10,150 nt of DNA from Bacillota bacterium (GCA_023406225.1 JAEXWS010000082.1:1-10150); one strand, 5' to 3'; positions 1-6,592 are shown, counted from the stretch's first letter. Notes: generated from the sequence alone by a model not told the origin. Program-made: numbers and translations.

Positions 1-491
1 AGCGTCAGCAGCGTGCCGCCCACGACGATGACATGATAGGGGATCACGGAGCGGGGCGTCAGGGAGAAGGCGTCGAACCAGACGTTGGGGGCCGCGGCCA
101 TCAGCGTTCCCGTCAGAGAATCCACCAGCGCCTTGAGCACATAGGACACGATGACGGCATAGCCGATGGCGATGCACAGCGAACCCGCCAGGGGCAGCCA
201 GCCCAAAACGCCGCCGGTGTTCCCGGCCCGTTCGCCGCGGGTGCCCCAGGCGTTTTGATAGGAGCCCAGGGTCCCCGTTCTGGCCCGGCGGCCGATGGCA
301 AACTCCGCGGGAAGGCCCACATAGCTGAAAATGAAGATAAAAAACAGGTAGATCAGCAAAAACGCGCCGCCGCCGTTGCTTCCCATTTTGTTGGGGAAGC
401 CCCACACGTTCGCCATGCCCACGGCGGACCCAACGGACGCCAAAATAAATCCCCAACGGCTTGCAAAGCCAAACTGTGAACGCTTGTTCAT
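1..491 (-). CDS. Sodium-dependent transporter, neurotransmitter:sodium symporter family (N-terminal part)
   Basis: Integral membrane protein that probably imports an amino acid or similar small amine together with Na+; the substrate cannot be told from this part. Only the first 163 codons are present because the gene runs off the left edge. ATG at 491-489 is preceded by GGAGG five bases upstream. The protein starts MNKRSQFGFASRWGFILAS and carries the family's TM1 signature SVGSAVGMANVWGFP followed by NGGGAFLLIYL. Aligned by eye to LeuT, the backbone and side-chain Na+ ligands G20, A22, V23 and N27 are all kept. Two positions differ: LeuT G26 is Ala and the extracellular gate residue R30 is Gly. 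Hydrophobic stretches around residues 11-27, 42-58 and 102-122 fit TM1-TM3. It is a single transcription unit with its own promoter. Family assignment is firm; substrate is unknown. Confidence 0.93.
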   Translation of the reverse strand, partial: MNKRSQFGFASRWGFILASVGSAVGMANVWGFPNKMGSNGGGAFLLIYLFFIFIFSYVGLPAEFAIGRRARTGTLGSYQNAWGTRGERAGNTGGVLGWLPLAGSLCIAIGYAVIVSYVLKALVDSLTGTLMAAAPNVWFDAFSLTPRSVIPYHVIVVGGTLLT

Positions 492-642
492 CGTATCCTC
501 CATCCGGGGGACCGGCGCGCGGTCCTCTCATAAGGGTAAAGGGCGGGAGTCTCCAGGGTTTGCGGCAAAAATTATCTGCCCCCGCGGGGACAGAATATAC
601 CATGCGCACACCGGGACCTCCGGCCGCTTTCGACTTTGTCGT
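492..642 (-). promoter_or_regulatory. Long 5' leader of the symporter gene with two hairpins
   Basis: The leader holds two inverted repeats. The first (593-576, minus-strand reading) is CTGTCCC-CGCG-GGGGCAG, a 7-bp stem with one G-T pair, followed by ATAA and five T (571-567), so it resembles an intrinsic terminator inside the leader. The second (525-509) is GGACCG-CGCGC-CGGTCC, a 6-bp stem ending eight bases before the ribosome binding site at 501-497. I recognise no T-box, glycine or other riboswitch consensus. Attenuation is an inference from hairpin plus T-tract only. Confidence 0.35.
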
Positions 643-648
643 AGGTAC

Positions 649-677
649 AATTTAACACACCAAATCACAAAAGTCAA
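649..677 (-). promoter_or_regulatory. Promoter of the sodium symporter gene
   Basis: On the minus strand TTGACT (677-672) and TAAATT (654-649) are separated by exactly 17 bases. The -35 matches consensus at 5 of 6 and the -10 at 4 of 6. The block is AT-rich compared with its surroundings. Transcription would start near 642, leaving a leader of about 150 nt before the ATG at 491. Confidence 0.65.
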
Positions 678-710
678 CCGCCCCGTGAGAGCCCCGCCGC
701 CCGCTCCTGC

Positions 711-751
711 AAAAACGCCCGCTTTTCGAAAGGTTTTTCGAAAAGCGGGCG
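711..751 (-). terminator. Intrinsic terminator of the nucleoside kinase gene
   Basis: A perfect 16-bp inverted repeat, CGCCCGCTTTTCGAAA at 716-731 and its complement at 736-751, closes on the 4-base loop GGTT. Reading on the minus strand the stem is followed by five T (715-711). It lies 31 bases past the kinase stop codon. On the plus strand it is followed only by TTCTATT, so it mainly serves the minus strand and also isolates the kinase from the symporter unit. Confidence 0.9.
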
Positions 752-782
752 TTCTATTCAGCGTCTCTAACGGAAAGGCGTC

Positions 783-2453
783 TTACACGTTGTAACAGCC
801 GCCGCCCACGAACTCCCGCAGCAGGGAGGTCTTGGGCACGTCGTCCGCGGGGATGGGCAGGAAGTAGTTCAGGAATTTCAGCAGGCGCTTGGCCTCCAGA
901 TATTCCTCGCTGTCCTTGGGCACGCCGAAGAGCAGCGGCTCCACATAGGGCTTCAGCAGCGCCGTCTCATAGAGCAGGGACGAGTTAAAGATCATGTCCG
1001 CGCTGTCCTGGAAGGGGAAGATGTTGCGCTCCTCCCCCCGGCGGACGGAGGGCCACATCCGGATGGTGGCCCTGGCGCCGTAGCCGCGGGTCCGGGCGTC
1101 CCGCTCGATGCGGCGCAGGAGCCGCGCGTCCGTGGTGGGGATGCGGTTGTGGTCGTCGATATTCAGGGTGGTCAGGCAGCTGATGTAGATCTTGTACTTG
1201 CTCTCCTTGGGCAGGGAGCAGGAGAAGCGGTCGTTCAGGCAGTGGATGCCCTCGATAACCAGCACGTCCTGGGCCCCGAGGGTGAGAACATTGCCTGCGT
1301 ACTCCCGCATGCCCTTTTTGAAGTTGAACTGGGGCAGCTCCACGGATTCGCCGTTCAAAAGGCGGGTCATATCCGTGTTGAACTGCTGGACGTCCATGGC
1401 CTCCAGGCATTCAAAATCGTACTGCCCGTTCTCGTCCCGGGGGGTGTCCGCCCGGTTTTTAAAATAGTTGTCCGTGGCGATGGGATGGGGCCGCAGCCCG
1501 CAGGCCAGAAGCTGGGTGCACAGGCGGTGGGAGAACGTGGTCTTGCCGGAGGAGGAGGGACCGGCGATCATGACGAAGCGGACGTTCCCGCGGCCCGCGA
1601 TCTCCTCGGCGATATCCCCGATCTTCTTTTCCATCATGGCCTCGTGGGCCAGGATCATCTGGGCGGCGCTCCCCTGGGAAACGGCCTCGTTCAGCTCCCC
1701 CACGTTGGAAACATGCATCGCCGTGGCCTTTGCCGCGGCCCCGTGCAGCTCCCGGAACACCTTCATGGAAGGGGCGAATTCCGCCAGCTCCCGGGGGTCC
1801 TTCTGGTCCGGCAGGCGCAGGATGAAGCCGTCCTCAAAGGGCTGCAGGGCAAAGCACTTCAAATACCCGGCGTCGGGGACCATATAGCCGTAGAAATAGT
1901 CCGTGAATCCGTCCAGGGTGTAGAGATTGACATGGGAGTTGATGCGGTAGCTCAGCAGCCGGGATTTATCGTAAAATTTCCTCTGCCGGAACAGGTCCAC
2001 CGCGTCGTCGGTACTCACGGAGCGCTTGACGATGGGCAGCGCCTGGTCCGCGACGGCCCGCATCCGCGCCTCCACCCGGGCCAGCAGCTCCGGAGTGAGG
2101 GAAAAGTTCCCCTTCGCCCGGATGAAGAGAGAGTGGCTGAGGGAATACTCCACAAAGACGCGCTCCACACGCCCCTCTCCCACCACGTCGTAAAAGGCCT
2201 TGAGCATCAAAAAGACCGCGCTGCGCTCGTAGGTCTGCATGCCCGGCTTTTCCCGCGCGGTGATCAGCTTCAGCGTGCAGTCCCGGTCCAGGAGCTTGTG
2301 CAGCTCGCAGAGCTTTCCGTTCCGGCTGACCAGCAGGATATCGTCTGGATAGCGGTCTTGAAAATCAGCGGCGATCTCCCGGTAGGAGATCCCGGCGGGA
2401 TAGGTGTAGTCCGCCCCGTCTACGGTCACCGTCAGGTTGTTTCTTTGTTCCAT
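783..2453 (-). CDS. Nucleoside kinase (uridine kinase-like) with TGS and threonyl-tRNA-synthetase-like N-terminal domains
   Basis: Predicted cytoplasmic kinase that phosphorylates a nucleoside, probably uridine or cytidine, with a nucleoside triphosphate. The 556-residue protein has three parts: a TGS-like domain (about 1-65), a region like the second additional domain of threonyl-tRNA synthetase (about 70-240), and a P-loop kinase domain (about 285-500). In the kinase part I see the Walker A loop GPSSSGKTT at 298-306, DNYFKNR from 328, DFECLEAMD at 346-354 and EGIHCLND at 401-408, which match the substrate and Walker B regions of the uridine kinase/phosphoribulokinase family. This three-part design is known in Firmicutes. 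I chose ATG 2453 because AGGAGG lies seven bases upstream; an in-frame ATG at 2498 sits inside the -10 box and cannot be the start. The exact substrate is inferred. Confidence 0.9.
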   Translation of the reverse strand: MEQRNNLTVTVDGADYTYPAGISYREIAADFQDRYPDDILLVSRNGKLCELHKLLDRDCTLKLITAREKPGMQTYERSAVFLMLKAFYDVVGEGRVERVFVEYSLSHSLFIRAKGNFSLTPELLARVEARMRAVADQALPIVKRSVSTDDAVDLFRQRKFYDKSRLLSYRINSHVNLYTLDGFTDYFYGYMVPDAGYLKCFALQPFEDGFILRLPDQKDPRELAEFAPSMKVFRELHGAAAKATAMHVSNVGELNEAVSQGSAAQMILAHEAMMEKKIGDIAEEIAGRGNVRFVMIAGPSSSGKTTFSHRLCTQLLACGLRPHPIATDNYFKNRADTPRDENGQYDFECLEAMDVQQFNTDMTRLLNGESVELPQFNFKKGMREYAGNVLTLGAQDVLVIEGIHCLNDRFSCSLPKESKYKIYISCLTTLNIDDHNRIPTTDARLLRRIERDARTRGYGARATIRMWPSVRRGEERNIFPFQDSADMIFNSSLLYETALLKPYVEPLLFGVPKDSEEYLEAKRLLKFLNYFLPIPADDVPKTSLLREFVGGGCYNV

Positions 2454-2496
2454 GGAATGTCCTCCTCCGCCTGTGTCGTTTCGGTGGTTTGCCGCC

Positions 2497-2505
2497 ATTA
2501 TACCA
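2497..2505 (-). promoter_or_regulatory. Extended -10 promoter of the nucleoside kinase gene
   Basis: Minus-strand TGGTATAAT (2505-2497) combines a perfect TATAAT with the upstream TGn of an extended -10 element. No good -35 lies 16-18 bases upstream, which is usual for extended -10 promoters. The start would be near 2490, giving a leader of about 37 nt that ends in GGAGGAGGA before the ATG at 2453. Confidence 0.65.
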
Positions 2506-2597
2506 CCGCCGGAGGGCCAAATGGTGAACGAAAAGGAAACAGAAGGGAAAAAGGCCCGCCCGGTTGAATTTGTGCGTTCAGGCGGCTTTGCGGCCCT

Positions 2598-3488
2598 TCA
2601 GCCGCTCCGCTGCGCAAGATATTCCTCCAGGCAGACGCCCTGTTCGTGGATATCCCTCGCCGCGTCCCGGCCAACGTAACGGTAGTGCCAGGGCTCATAG
2701 ATGATGCCGGTCACACCGCTTTTTTCACTGGGGTAGCGGAGGATGAAGCCGTATTCCCAGCTGTGGGCCATCAGCCACTTCTGCACGGCGGTATCCTCCT
2801 GGGTCTTGTCCAGATTTTGATTGGACAGGTCCACGATATCCACCGCAAGGCCAAGCTGGTGCTCGCTGGTGCCGGGAACGGCCACGGCTTTTCCAGCCTC
2901 GGCCTCCGCCTCCTCACGCCCGAGGCCCTGGGCGAGCAGCCGGTCGACCTTATTGCGGAACAGCGATTCCTGCTTGGATTGGCTGCGGTAGGAAGAGCAG
3001 ATCAGAGGCGACAGCCCCGCCGCCCGGCAGCCGTCCATCATGGCCTGCAAGTCGGGATAGCAGCGCTCGTCCACGGCGTGGCCGTTTTTGAGCTGCGTCA
3101 GCGTCACGGAATAGGCGTCCGGGAGGGGGTTCCAGGGATTTACCAGGATCAGCGCCCAATCGTCTCCGGAGGGGGCGCTTTCCGCCCCGGTGTTTTCAAG
3201 AGGAGACGCGCCGGTTTCCGCCGCTCCGGCGTTTTCGAGGGGGGGCGCGCCGGCGTCCGGGCCGTCCGCCGCGATGCGAGAGACCGCCTGCACGCTGGGG
3301 GCCTGGGAGGAGACGGCGGCCGTCCCCGCCTCCCGGACGGGGGCCGGCGGCTCCGCGGCGCGGTTTCCCGCGCCGAGAAGGAACAGGGCGCAGGCGGCCG
3401 TAAACAGCGGGACGGCCGCCGCCCTGCGGAGCGCCCGCTGTCTGCGGAAGCTCCTTCCGGATGCGCGGCCATGCGTTCTCTTGTCCAT
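2598..3488 (-). CDS. Membrane-anchored D-alanyl-D-alanine carboxypeptidase, VanY family
   Basis: Predicted Zn-dependent peptidase that removes the terminal D-Ala from peptidoglycan stem peptides outside the membrane. The 296-residue protein has a basic N terminus, one hydrophobic segment (about 22-41) and a Pro/Ala/Gly-rich linker (about 42-108) that places the catalytic domain away from the membrane. The domain holds SSYRSQ at 165-170, SEHQLGLAVD at 208-217 and EPWHYRY at 265-271, so the Zn ligands would be H210, D217 and H268 with E265 as catalytic base: a complete VanY/M15B active site. I chose ATG 3488 because GAGAGG lies about eight bases upstream; the longer in-frame ATG at 3539 has no ribosome site and lies upstream of the likely promoter. 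It is last in the two-component cassette. VanY homologues can act in wall maintenance as well as glycopeptide resistance; I see no vanHAX genes, so resistance is not implied. Confidence 0.92.
   Translation of the reverse strand: MDKRTHGRASGRSFRRQRALRRAAAVPLFTAACALFLLGAGNRAAEPPAPVREAGTAAVSSQAPSVQAVSRIAADGPDAGAPPLENAGAAETGASPLENTGAESAPSGDDWALILVNPWNPLPDAYSVTLTQLKNGHAVDERCYPDLQAMMDGCRAAGLSPLICSSYRSQSKQESLFRNKVDRLLAQGLGREEAEAEAGKAVAVPGTSEHQLGLAVDIVDLSNQNLDKTQEDTAVQKWLMAHSWEYGFILRYPSEKSGVTGIIYEPWHYRYVGRDAARDIHEQGVCLEEYLAQRSG
3174..3251 (-). repeat. Diverged 39-nt tandem duplication in the carboxypeptidase linker
   Basis: Two adjacent 39-nt units (3213-3251 and 3174-3212) encode GAPPLENAGAAET and GASPLENTGAESA, residues 80-105 of the VanY-type protein. 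The units share GA.PLEN.GA at protein level and have drifted at DNA level. They lengthen the flexible extracytoplasmic linker rather than the catalytic domain. Confidence 0.7.
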
Positions 3489-3519
3489 AAAAAGCACCTC
3501 TCTATCAGTTGATGGCTCC

Positions 3520-3525
3520 ATGATA
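3520..3525 (-). promoter_or_regulatory. Possible -10 box of an internal promoter before the carboxypeptidase gene
   Basis: Minus-strand TATCAT matches TATAAT at five of six positions. The hexamer 17 bases upstream (3548-3543, TCCGAT) is a poor -35, so the promoter would need an activator. A phased direct repeat lies just upstream (3557-3574). The 83-nt gap, in contrast to the overlapping genes before it, gives room for such a promoter. Read-through from the regulator promoter is equally possible. Confidence 0.4.
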
Positions 3526-3556
3526 GAAAGGCGCTTCATGGGATCGGAAGCGCTTT

Positions 3557-3574
3557 GGCATCAAACCGGCATCA
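3557..3574. promoter_or_regulatory. Direct repeat GGCATCA-N4-GGCATCA, candidate response-regulator site
   Basis: Two perfect 7-base copies (3557-3563 and 3568-3574) start 11 bp apart, one helical turn, the layout typical of sites for OmpR-type regulators. The second copy overlaps the stop codon of the preceding gene. Relative to the -10 at 3520-3525 the repeat would lie at roughly -44 to -61, a usual activator position. A near copy lies at 6452-6469 before the regulator gene. Binding is inferred. Confidence 0.45.
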
Positions 3575-4357
3575 CCAGTTGAAATCAACGCCGCCTTCCC
3601 GAAGCTTCAGCGGCAGCAGGCAGGTATACACCTCGTCGTTCTCCGCCGCCCAGGTGAATTGCAGCGTGTACGCGGGATATGCGCCGTCTCCCTCTCCCAG
3701 GCTGGATTCTCTCACCGACGCCGAATCAAACCCGTAATAGAGCCGCAGAAAGTCCGACCAGCGCCAGGCCGACCGCATCAGCGCCTCTTTCGAGCCGGCC
3801 GGAGACTGTTTGGAAGCCGGCTCCGGCTGAAAGAGGATGGACGCCATTTTGCCGGAGGCGCCGTCGATGCGGACGACACAGACATATCCGCCGCCGCGGA
3901 GCTGGCACTCCCAGATCACAGCGGAATCGGCTTCGCCGGAAGCCGGCGCGATGATGGATGCGCCCATGTCGACGGCGAAAGACGCCGTATTGTTGGCAAA
4001 CACCATATAATGCGCGGTGGAAACCGGTTCGTCCCAGGCGATCTCCGGCAAAAGCCCCTTCTGCGTCAAAAGCCCGACCGTCTCCACGGCGGCGTCCATC
4101 GCCTCCTGCTCCGTAAGGCCGCCGCCTTCCAGAAGCCCGATCTTCTGCCGGGTGGGCCCGGTGGCCAGAAGGGACAAAAGCTGCGGGAGGTCCCCCGCGT
4201 TTTGCAGCGTGAGATGAACGCCGTCCAGCACCCGGACGTCCGTCTGCGCCGCCAGCGCGCGGTCTTGCAGGGAGGCCGCCCCCCAGGGAAGAAGCGCCCC
4301 GGCCGCCACCAGGAGCGAGACGCAGACCGGGAGGAGCCTTTTTTCCATTCCGCTCAT
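3572..4357 (-). CDS. Unrecognised membrane-anchored or secreted protein, third gene of the two-component cassette
   Basis: I do not recognise the family. The 261-residue protein has a short basic N terminus and a hydrophobic segment (about 8-29), so it is probably exported and either anchored or cleaved. The rest appears soluble: a helical part (about 55-105, including LTEQEAMDAAVETVGLL), a β-rich part (about 115-175, with VIWECQLRGGGYVCVVRIDG) that resembles the pattern of PepSY-like domains, and a tail rich in aromatic residues. ATG 4357 is chosen because its first bases form ATGA with the kinase stop codon and because GAGAGGAGG lies six bases upstream, inside the end of the kinase gene. 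The overlap implies coupled translation with the sensor kinase. An accessory role in sensing or in wall modification is inference from position, in the way YycH/YycI accompany WalK; I see no sequence match to those. Confidence 0.8.
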   Translation of the reverse strand: MSGMEKRLLPVCVSLLVAAGALLPWGAASLQDRALAAQTDVRVLDGVHLTLQNAGDLPQLLSLLATGPTRQKIGLLEGGGLTEQEAMDAAVETVGLLTQKGLLPEIAWDEPVSTAHYMVFANNTASFAVDMGASIIAPASGEADSAVIWECQLRGGGYVCVVRIDGASGKMASILFQPEPASKQSPAGSKEALMRSAWRWSDFLRLYYGFDSASVRESSLGEGDGAYPAYTLQFTWAAENDEVYTCLLPLKLREGGVDFNW

Positions 4358-5757
4358 GCCCGTCCTCCTCTCAGCTCCACGCTCACGCAGGTCCCGTGTC
4401 CCGGCTGGCTGGCGAACCGCAGCTCGCCGCCGTGGAAGGCTGCGATCTCCCGGCACAGGGCCAGCCCCAGTCCCACGCCGCCCTGCGCCCGGGAGCGGGA
4501 CTTGTCCACCCGGTAGAACGCCTCGGTCAAATGCGCCAGCGCCTCGGCGGGAATGCCCCGTCCCTCGTCCCGGACGCAGATGCGGCAGCCGTCCGCCGTC
4601 ATTTCGCAGGAAAGGGAGATGGTCCCGCCCTGTTCCATGGCTTTGCGGGCGTTGTCCAGCAGATTCAGCAGCAGGGAGCGCACCAGGTCCGGCTCCAGCA
4701 GGCACCGCCCCTCCTGACAGCGGCAGGCCAGGCGGATGCCCTGCCCGCGGTAGACCGGCCGGAGCTGCTCCGCCGCCGCTTCGATCAAAGCCGCCGGAGA
4801 GGCCGGACGGAGGGAGGCCCCGCCCTTTTTCAGCACCAGCAGGTCCAGCAGCTTCCGGGACAGGCTCTCCAGCCGCTGGCCCTCGGAAAAGATGTAGCCC
4901 GCGGCCTCCGCCTGCTCCTCCCGGTCCAGCGCTCCGCTCAAAAGCAGGTCCGCATACCCGATGATGGAGGTCATGGGCGTTTTCAGCTCATGGGCAAAGC
5001 TGCCCATGAAACGCTCCTGGCGCTCCACCGCGTCCTGCAGTTCGGAGATGACCACCTCCAGCCGCTCCGCCATGGCGTTGAAGTCCGCCGACACCGCCCC
5101 GATCTCGTCGGTGGAGGAGCTGCGCACCCGGCTGGAATAGTGGCCGGACGCGATGGCGCGGGTCGTGCGGGACAGCCCCTCCAGCGGCGCGGTCAGGATG
5201 CGGGAAACGGTGTAGGACAGCGCGGCGCACAAGAGGGCCAGCCCCGCGAAGATCCACTGAAACGTGCGCTGCTGGGCGCGGCGCGTTTCATAGAGGGCGG
5301 AGACGTCGTGGGCGGTGTGCAGATACAGGGTGCTGCCGCTCACGTCCAGCGCGCCGGAGAGCAGGAGCCAATGCCGCTGCGCCGGGTCCGTGCGGTAGAG
5401 AAACAGGCAGCTGCCCGGCTGCGGGCGCTGCGTTTCATCCAGGACGGAGGCCATGACGGTCCCGGCCTCGTAGACGGTCTCCGTCTCCACCTCCAGCCGG
5501 ACCGCCCCCCAGGATGCGGCGTTCTGCCGGGAAAGCTGCTCCAGGGTGAGGGACATGCGGTCGGTGTCCAGGGGCTGGCCCAGCTCGTTGACGATTTGAA
5601 GGGTGCTCAGGGTCATCTGGTAGGTGTGCCAGGCCATGTCCTTTTCCCGCTCCAGAGAGCCGCGGAAGGTGGAGGAGATCAAAATGCTGCCGCCGATCCC
5701 GAAGAGCAGGGACAGCAGGCCCACCATATACAGCGTCATTTTGATGCGGAACTTCAT
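4354..5757 (-). CDS. Membrane sensor histidine kinase
   Basis: Sensor of a two-component system that autophosphorylates and passes phosphate to the adjacent response regulator. The 467-residue protein has TM1 (about 7-29), an extracytoplasmic domain of about 130 residues (35-163), TM2 (about 166-186), a HAMP domain (about 187-238), a HisKA dimerisation domain with phospho-acceptor H256 in FAHELKTP, and a HATPase domain. The ATP-binding boxes are complete: NLLDNA 365-370 (N), DEGRGIP 397-403 (G1), F414 (F) and GGVGLGLAL 426-434 (G2). The extracytoplasmic domain is of no type I recognise, so the ligand is unknown. ATG 5757 overlaps the regulator's TGA by four bases, and its own TGA overlaps the start of the next gene in the same way, showing one mRNA with coupled translation. 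Confidence 0.95.
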   Translation of the reverse strand: MKFRIKMTLYMVGLLSLLFGIGGSILISSTFRGSLEREKDMAWHTYQMTLSTLQIVNELGQPLDTDRMSLTLEQLSRQNAASWGAVRLEVETETVYEAGTVMASVLDETQRPQPGSCLFLYRTDPAQRHWLLLSGALDVSGSTLYLHTAHDVSALYETRRAQQRTFQWIFAGLALLCAALSYTVSRILTAPLEGLSRTTRAIASGHYSSRVRSSSTDEIGAVSADFNAMAERLEVVISELQDAVERQERFMGSFAHELKTPMTSIIGYADLLLSGALDREEQAEAAGYIFSEGQRLESLSRKLLDLLVLKKGGASLRPASPAALIEAAAEQLRPVYRGQGIRLACRCQEGRCLLEPDLVRSLLLNLLDNARKAMEQGGTISLSCEMTADGCRICVRDEGRGIPAEALAHLTEAFYRVDKSRSRAQGGVGLGLALCREIAAFHGGELRFASQPGHGTCVSVELRGGRA

Positions 5758-6413
5758 GGCGCGGCCTCCAGCCGGTAGCCGACCTTGTTCACGGCCTGGA
5801 GCTGGGTCTCCCAGCCCACCTTTTTCCGCAGCCGCTGGACGTTGAGGTCCACCACCTTGCTTCCAAAGGGAAATTCGCCGCCCCAGACCCGCTCGTAGAT
5901 CGTCTCCCGGTACAGCGCCCGCCGCGGATTCCGAACGAAGAGGAGCAGCAGCTCATACTCCGTCCGGGTCAGCGCGACGGGCTGTCCGCCGCGCCGCACC
6001 TGCATGGAACGGGTGTCGATCTCCAGACCGCCGAAGGCGAGGACCTCCTCGGTTTTGTGATAGCGGCGGAGCACCACGTCGATCCGGGCCAGCAGCTCGA
6101 TGATCGCAAAGGGCTTTACGATATAGTCCTCCGCGCCGAGCCGCAGGCCCTTGACCCGGTCCGTCACCGCGTCCTTTGCGGTGATGAAGATGACGGGGAT
6201 CTCCAGGGGGCGGATGTATTCCATCAGTTCAAAGCCGTCCACATGGGGCAGCATCACATCCAGAAGAACGAGGTCGTAGGAGCGGCTTTCCAGCAGATCG
6301 GCGGCGCTCATGCCGTCGAAGGCGCAGGTGCAGGCGTATCCCTCCTTGGTGAGGCTGAGGCGGATCAGATTGGAGATCGGCGGCTCGTCCTCTACAATTA
6401 AAACGTGGATCAA
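5754..6413 (-). CDS. OmpR/PhoB-family DNA-binding response regulator
   Basis: Cytoplasmic transcription factor activated by phosphorylation from the adjacent kinase. Residues 1-115 form the receiver: acidic pocket E8/D9, phospho-acceptor D52 in LLDVMLP, T78 and K100 in VKPF, all present. Residues about 125-217 form the winged-helix domain, with LTRTEYELL (148-156), recognition-helix region VVDLNVQRLRKKV (187-199) and wing VNKVGYRL (208-215). The length of 219 is normal for the family. The start codon is TTG at 6413-6411, supported by AAAGGAGGG about seven bases upstream; the first in-frame Met downstream is residue 35, which would delete the acidic pocket. It heads the cassette and is followed by the kinase through an ATGA overlap. 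Target genes probably include its own operon and the VanY-type gene (inference from shared repeats). Confidence 0.95.
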   Translation of the reverse strand: MIHVLIVEDEPPISNLIRLSLTKEGYACTCAFDGMSAADLLESRSYDLVLLDVMLPHVDGFELMEYIRPLEIPVIFITAKDAVTDRVKGLRLGAEDYIVKPFAIIELLARIDVVLRRYHKTEEVLAFGGLEIDTRSMQVRRGGQPVALTRTEYELLLLFVRNPRRALYRETIYERVWGGEFPFGSKVVDLNVQRLRKKVGWETQLQAVNKVGYRLEAAP

Positions 6414-6451
6414 AACGTTTCCCTCCTTTCCAATCCAGAATACAGCGTTTC

Positions 6452-6469
6452 GGCATCAAAACGGCAACG
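6452..6469. promoter_or_regulatory. Phased repeat GGCATCA-N4-GGCAACG, candidate autoregulatory site
   Basis: GGCATCA at 6452-6458 and the variant GGCAACG at 6463-6469 start 11 bp apart. The stretch GGCATCAAAACGGCA matches the site before the carboxypeptidase gene at 14 of 15 positions. It lies at about +9 to +26 from the predicted regulator start site, where a bound protein would repress. Function is inferred. Confidence 0.4.
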
Positions 6470-6483
6470 GTCATCCGCAAAAA

Positions 6484-6512
6484 TTATGGCACAGTTTTCG
6501 CATCCGCGCAAG
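6484..6512 (-). promoter_or_regulatory. Promoter of the two-component cassette
   Basis: On the minus strand TTGCGC (6512-6507) and CATAAT (6489-6484) are 17 bases apart. The -10 matches five of six consensus bases, the -35 three of six. The start would be near 6477, giving a leader of about 64 nt with the ribosome site AAAGGAGGG before the TTG codon. Confidence 0.5.
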
Positions 6513-6543
6513 AGGGCGGACGGGAGCGGGAGAGGGACCGGGC

Positions 6544-6592
6544 AAAAAAGGCGGAGGGGGGCCGGGCGCGTTTCCGCCCCGGCCCCCCTCCG
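6544..6592 (-). terminator. Terminator-like G+C-rich hairpin upstream of the regulator promoter
   Basis: A 15-bp perfect stem pairs 6552-6566 (CGGAGGGGGGCCGGG) with 6578-6592; three more pairs can form inside after a one-base bulge. On the minus strand it is followed by GCC and six T (6549-6544). It therefore ends minus-strand transcription entering from the right, just before the cassette promoter. No minus-strand gene lies immediately upstream, so it probably insulates the cassette from antisense transcripts or is left from a lost gene. Confidence 0.6.

Noticed and set aside
33..795. Small plus-strand frames over the symporter start and the intergenic region
   Set aside because: They lie opposite a clear transporter N terminus or cross the promoter and terminator, with low-complexity sequence and no ribosome site.
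1149..2567. A 472-codon plus-strand open frame across the nucleoside kinase gene
   Set aside because: Shadow of the kinase gene, rich in Gly/Gln/His/Leu without a domain; the minus-strand product has the Walker A loop and family motifs.
2548..2598. Possible terminator after the carboxypeptidase gene (AAGGGCC pairing with GGCCTTT, then T-run)
   Set aside because: The stem needs a G-T pair and a loop of more than 30 bases; too weak to call although a terminator is expected here.
4396..5778. A 460-codon plus-strand open frame across the histidine kinase gene
   Set aside because: Antisense shadow; the minus-strand kinase has all catalytic boxes and operon overlaps.
2598..6413. VanRS-VanY glycopeptide-resistance cluster
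   Set aside because: There are no vanH, vanA/B ligase or vanX genes in the window; a VanY-type enzyme and a two-component system alone do not define resistance.
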